Origin: Acidobacteria bacterium 37-71-11
Lineage (GTDB): Bacteria; Acidobacteriota; Thermoanaerobaculia; Thermoanaerobaculales; Thermoanaerobaculaceae
Length of the DNA: 12,481 nt
Direction of reading: 5' to 3'
Assembly: GCA_002279285.1 (NCBI GenBank)
Contig: NCBR01000090.1
Coordinates: 1 to 12,481, forward strand
Both the position numbers and the translations under genes were made by a program. Position 1 is the first letter of the stretch. Each line of letters opens with the position of its first letter. Below are positions 10,950 through 12,481 of the stretch, piece after piece. The notes under the pieces are model-generated. The model did not search any database, was not told where the DNA came from, and saw only the letters and a list, made by a program, of their open reading frames with translations.

Positions 10950-12481
10950 ATGACGGAAGCGACCGAGACGACCGGGAGCGCGGCGGCAGCGCCGCTCCCA
11001 CCCTGCGTGCTGGTCATCTTCGGGTCTTCTGGGGACCTGGCGGCGCGCAAGCTGCTGCCGGCCCTGTACAACCTGGCCGCCGCGCGCCTGCTCCCCGAGG
11101 CGTTTGCCGTCGTCGGGCTCGCGACGAGGGACCTCGAGGTCGAGGCGTTCCGGGAGGCGATCGGGCAGGCGGTGCGGGAGCGTCTGGGTGACGTTTTCGC
11201 ACCGGAGGTCTGGGCAGGGCTCGCGCGGCGCCTCTACTTCGTGGCGGGAGATTTGCGGGCTCCCGAGACCTACGAGCGCCTGCATGCGACGCTCGCGGAT
11301 GTCGCGGCGGAGCACGGCACCGGCGGCAGCGCCCTCTTCTACCTGTCGACGCCGCCATCGCTGTTCGGCGAGGTCGTGCGGCGGCTCGGCGAGGCCGGCT
11401 TGACCCGCGAGGACGGAGCGGCCTGGCGCCGGGTGGTGATCGAGAAGCCGTTCGGGCACGACCTCGACTCGGCCCGCGCCCTCGACCGCGAGATCGCGCA
11501 GGTGCTGGCCGAGCGCCAGATCTATCGCATCGACCACTACCTCGGCAAGGAGACGGTGCAGAACATCCTGATCTTCCGCTTCGCCAACGGGATCTTCGAG
11601 CCGGTGTGGAACCGCCGCTACGTGGACCACGTCCAGATCACCGTCGCCGAGCAGCTCGGGGTGGAGCACCGCGGGCGCTACTACGAGGAGGCGGGGGCGC
11701 TGCGCGACATGGTGCCGAACCACTTGCTGCAACTTCTCTCGCTCATCGCCATGGAGCCTCCGTCGTCGTTCGATCCCGAAGCCGTGCGCAACGAGAAGGG
11801 GAAGGCTCTCTCGGGCATCCAGCCGATGAGCCCGGAGGAGGTCCTGAGGCGCACCGTGCGCGGGCAGTACGGCTCCGGGACGATACCGGACGGGGCGGCG
11901 GTCCCGGCGTACCGCTCGGAGCCGTACGTGGCCGCCGGCTCGCCGGTCGAGACGTATGCGGCGGTCAAGCTCCTGATCGACAACTGGCGCTGGGCGGACG
12001 TGCCGTTCTACCTGCGCACCGGGAAGCGGCTGCCGGTGCGCACGACGCAGATCGTCATCCAGTTCAAGCGGGTGCCGTTCAGCCCGTTCCGCCAGACCCC
12101 GGTGGAACACCTGAGTCCCAACCGGCTCGTCCTGCGGCTGCAGCCCGACGAGGGAATCTCCCTGCGCTTTTCGGCGAAGGTACCGGGCGCCACCGTGCGC
12201 ATCGGCGTTGTCAACATGGACTTCTGTTACGCCGACTACTTCGGGGCGCAACCTTCGACCGGCTACGAGACGCTGCTCTACGACGCGATCAACGGCGACG
12301 CGACGCTTTTCCAGCGGGCGGACTCGGTCGAACGGGGGTGGAGCGTCGTGACGCCGATCTTGGACGTGTGGCAGGCGCTGCCGCCGCGCGCGTTCCCGAA
12401 CTACACGGCCGGTACCTGGGGTCCGGAAGAGGCCGACCAGTTGTTGGCGCGCGACGGTCGCGCCTGGAGCAACGAGGCCTG
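10950..12481 (+). CDS. zwf: Glucose-6-phosphate 1-dehydrogenase (3' end at window edge)
   Basis: The window encodes 510 residues of the enzyme that oxidises glucose-6-phosphate to 6-phosphogluconolactone with NADP+ (or NAD+), entry to the oxidative pentose phosphate pathway. The N-terminal dinucleotide motif is GSSGDLAARKLLPALY (25-40). IEKPFGHDL is at 164-172 and the active-site signature RIDHYLGKE at 193-201. The C-terminal substrate domain includes FYLRTGKRLPVRTTQIVIQF and YETLLYDAINGDATLFQRAD. The last two bases in frame are TG after SNEA, close to the usual length, so the stop (perhaps TGA) probably falls at the window boundary. The ATG has GAGGGAG about 6 nt upstream. It is divergent from the tonB operon and separated from it by the IS. 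Confidence 0.97.
   Translation, partial: MTEATETTGSAAAAPLPPCVLVIFGSSGDLAARKLLPALYNLAAARLLPEAFAVVGLATRDLEVEAFREAIGQAVRERLGDVFAPEVWAGLARRLYFVAGDLRAPETYERLHATLADVAAEHGTGGSALFYLSTPPSLFGEVVRRLGEAGLTREDGAAWRRVVIEKPFGHDLDSARALDREIAQVLAERQIYRIDHYLGKETVQNILIFRFANGIFEPVWNRRYVDHVQITVAEQLGVEHRGRYYEEAGALRDMVPNHLLQLLSLIAMEPPSSFDPEAVRNEKGKALSGIQPMSPEEVLRRTVRGQYGSGTIPDGAAVPAYRSEPYVAAGSPVETYAAVKLLIDNWRWADVPFYLRTGKRLPVRTTQIVIQFKRVPFSPFRQTPVEHLSPNRLVLRLQPDEGISLRFSAKVPGATVRIGVVNMDFCYADYFGAQPSTGYETLLYDAINGDATLFQRADSVERGWSVVTPILDVWQALPPRAFPNYTAGTWGPEEADQLLARDGRAWSNEA

Noticed and set aside
10809..12251. A 480-codon open frame antisense to zwf
   Set aside because: It lies wholly opposite a canonical glucose-6-phosphate dehydrogenase, is rich in Arg/His/Leu and has no recognisable domain.

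Overview
The window is high-G+C DNA from a diderm (Gram-negative type) bacterium. A TonB-ExbB-ExbD system and a lipobox lipoprotein establish the outer membrane. The order TPR lipoprotein - tonB - exbB - exbD - exbD with high G+C is familiar from Acidobacteriota-like genomes, but the sequence alone does not fix the phylum. I saw no rRNA, tRNA or CRISPR array.

Layout. 1-159 (+): C-terminal end of a SLOG/cpYpsA-type 'molybdenum carrier' protein. 195-5291 (-): a compact bacterial microcompartment (BMC) operon of eight genes, most overlapping by 1-4 nt or only a few nt apart. Transcription order is RpiB-DeoC fusion enzyme, double-stacked BMC-T, BMC-H, BMC-P, CoA-acylating aldehyde dehydrogenase, PduT-like BMC-T, BMC-P, BMC-P. 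5341-5397: terminator of the next operon. 5418-8628 (-): TPR lipoprotein, tonB, exbB and two exbD genes, with a good sigma70-type promoter at 8883-8911 and a leader of about 245 nt. 8925-10785: an intact IS4-family element with 16-bp perfect terminal inverted repeats, a 10-bp target duplication, a YREK transposase and a DUF6788 gene. 10950-end (+): glucose-6-phosphate dehydrogenase (zwf), apparently complete except for its last bases.

How it works together. The BMC resembles the sugar-phosphate-utilising (SPU) class. The DeoC domain would cleave 2-deoxyribose-5-phosphate to glyceraldehyde-3-phosphate and acetaldehyde. The encapsulated PduP/EutE-like dehydrogenase would turn acetaldehyde into acetyl-CoA inside a shell of one BMC-H, two BMC-T and three BMC-P proteins. 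No alcohol dehydrogenase or phosphotransacylase is in the window, so NAD+ and CoA recycling must be encoded elsewhere or work differently.

Most notable points: (i) RpiB and DeoC are one polypeptide; (ii) the linker between them carries an amphipathic helix almost the same in pattern as the N-terminal encapsulation helix of the aldehyde dehydrogenase, so a cargo-targeting peptide may sit internally; (iii) the RpiB domain has Asp where the E. coli enzyme has its catalytic Cys; (iv) the double-stacked BMC-T gene looks damaged by an out-of-frame internal deletion; (v) the IS insertion is fully resolved and lies 13 bp upstream of the -35 box of the tonB operon.
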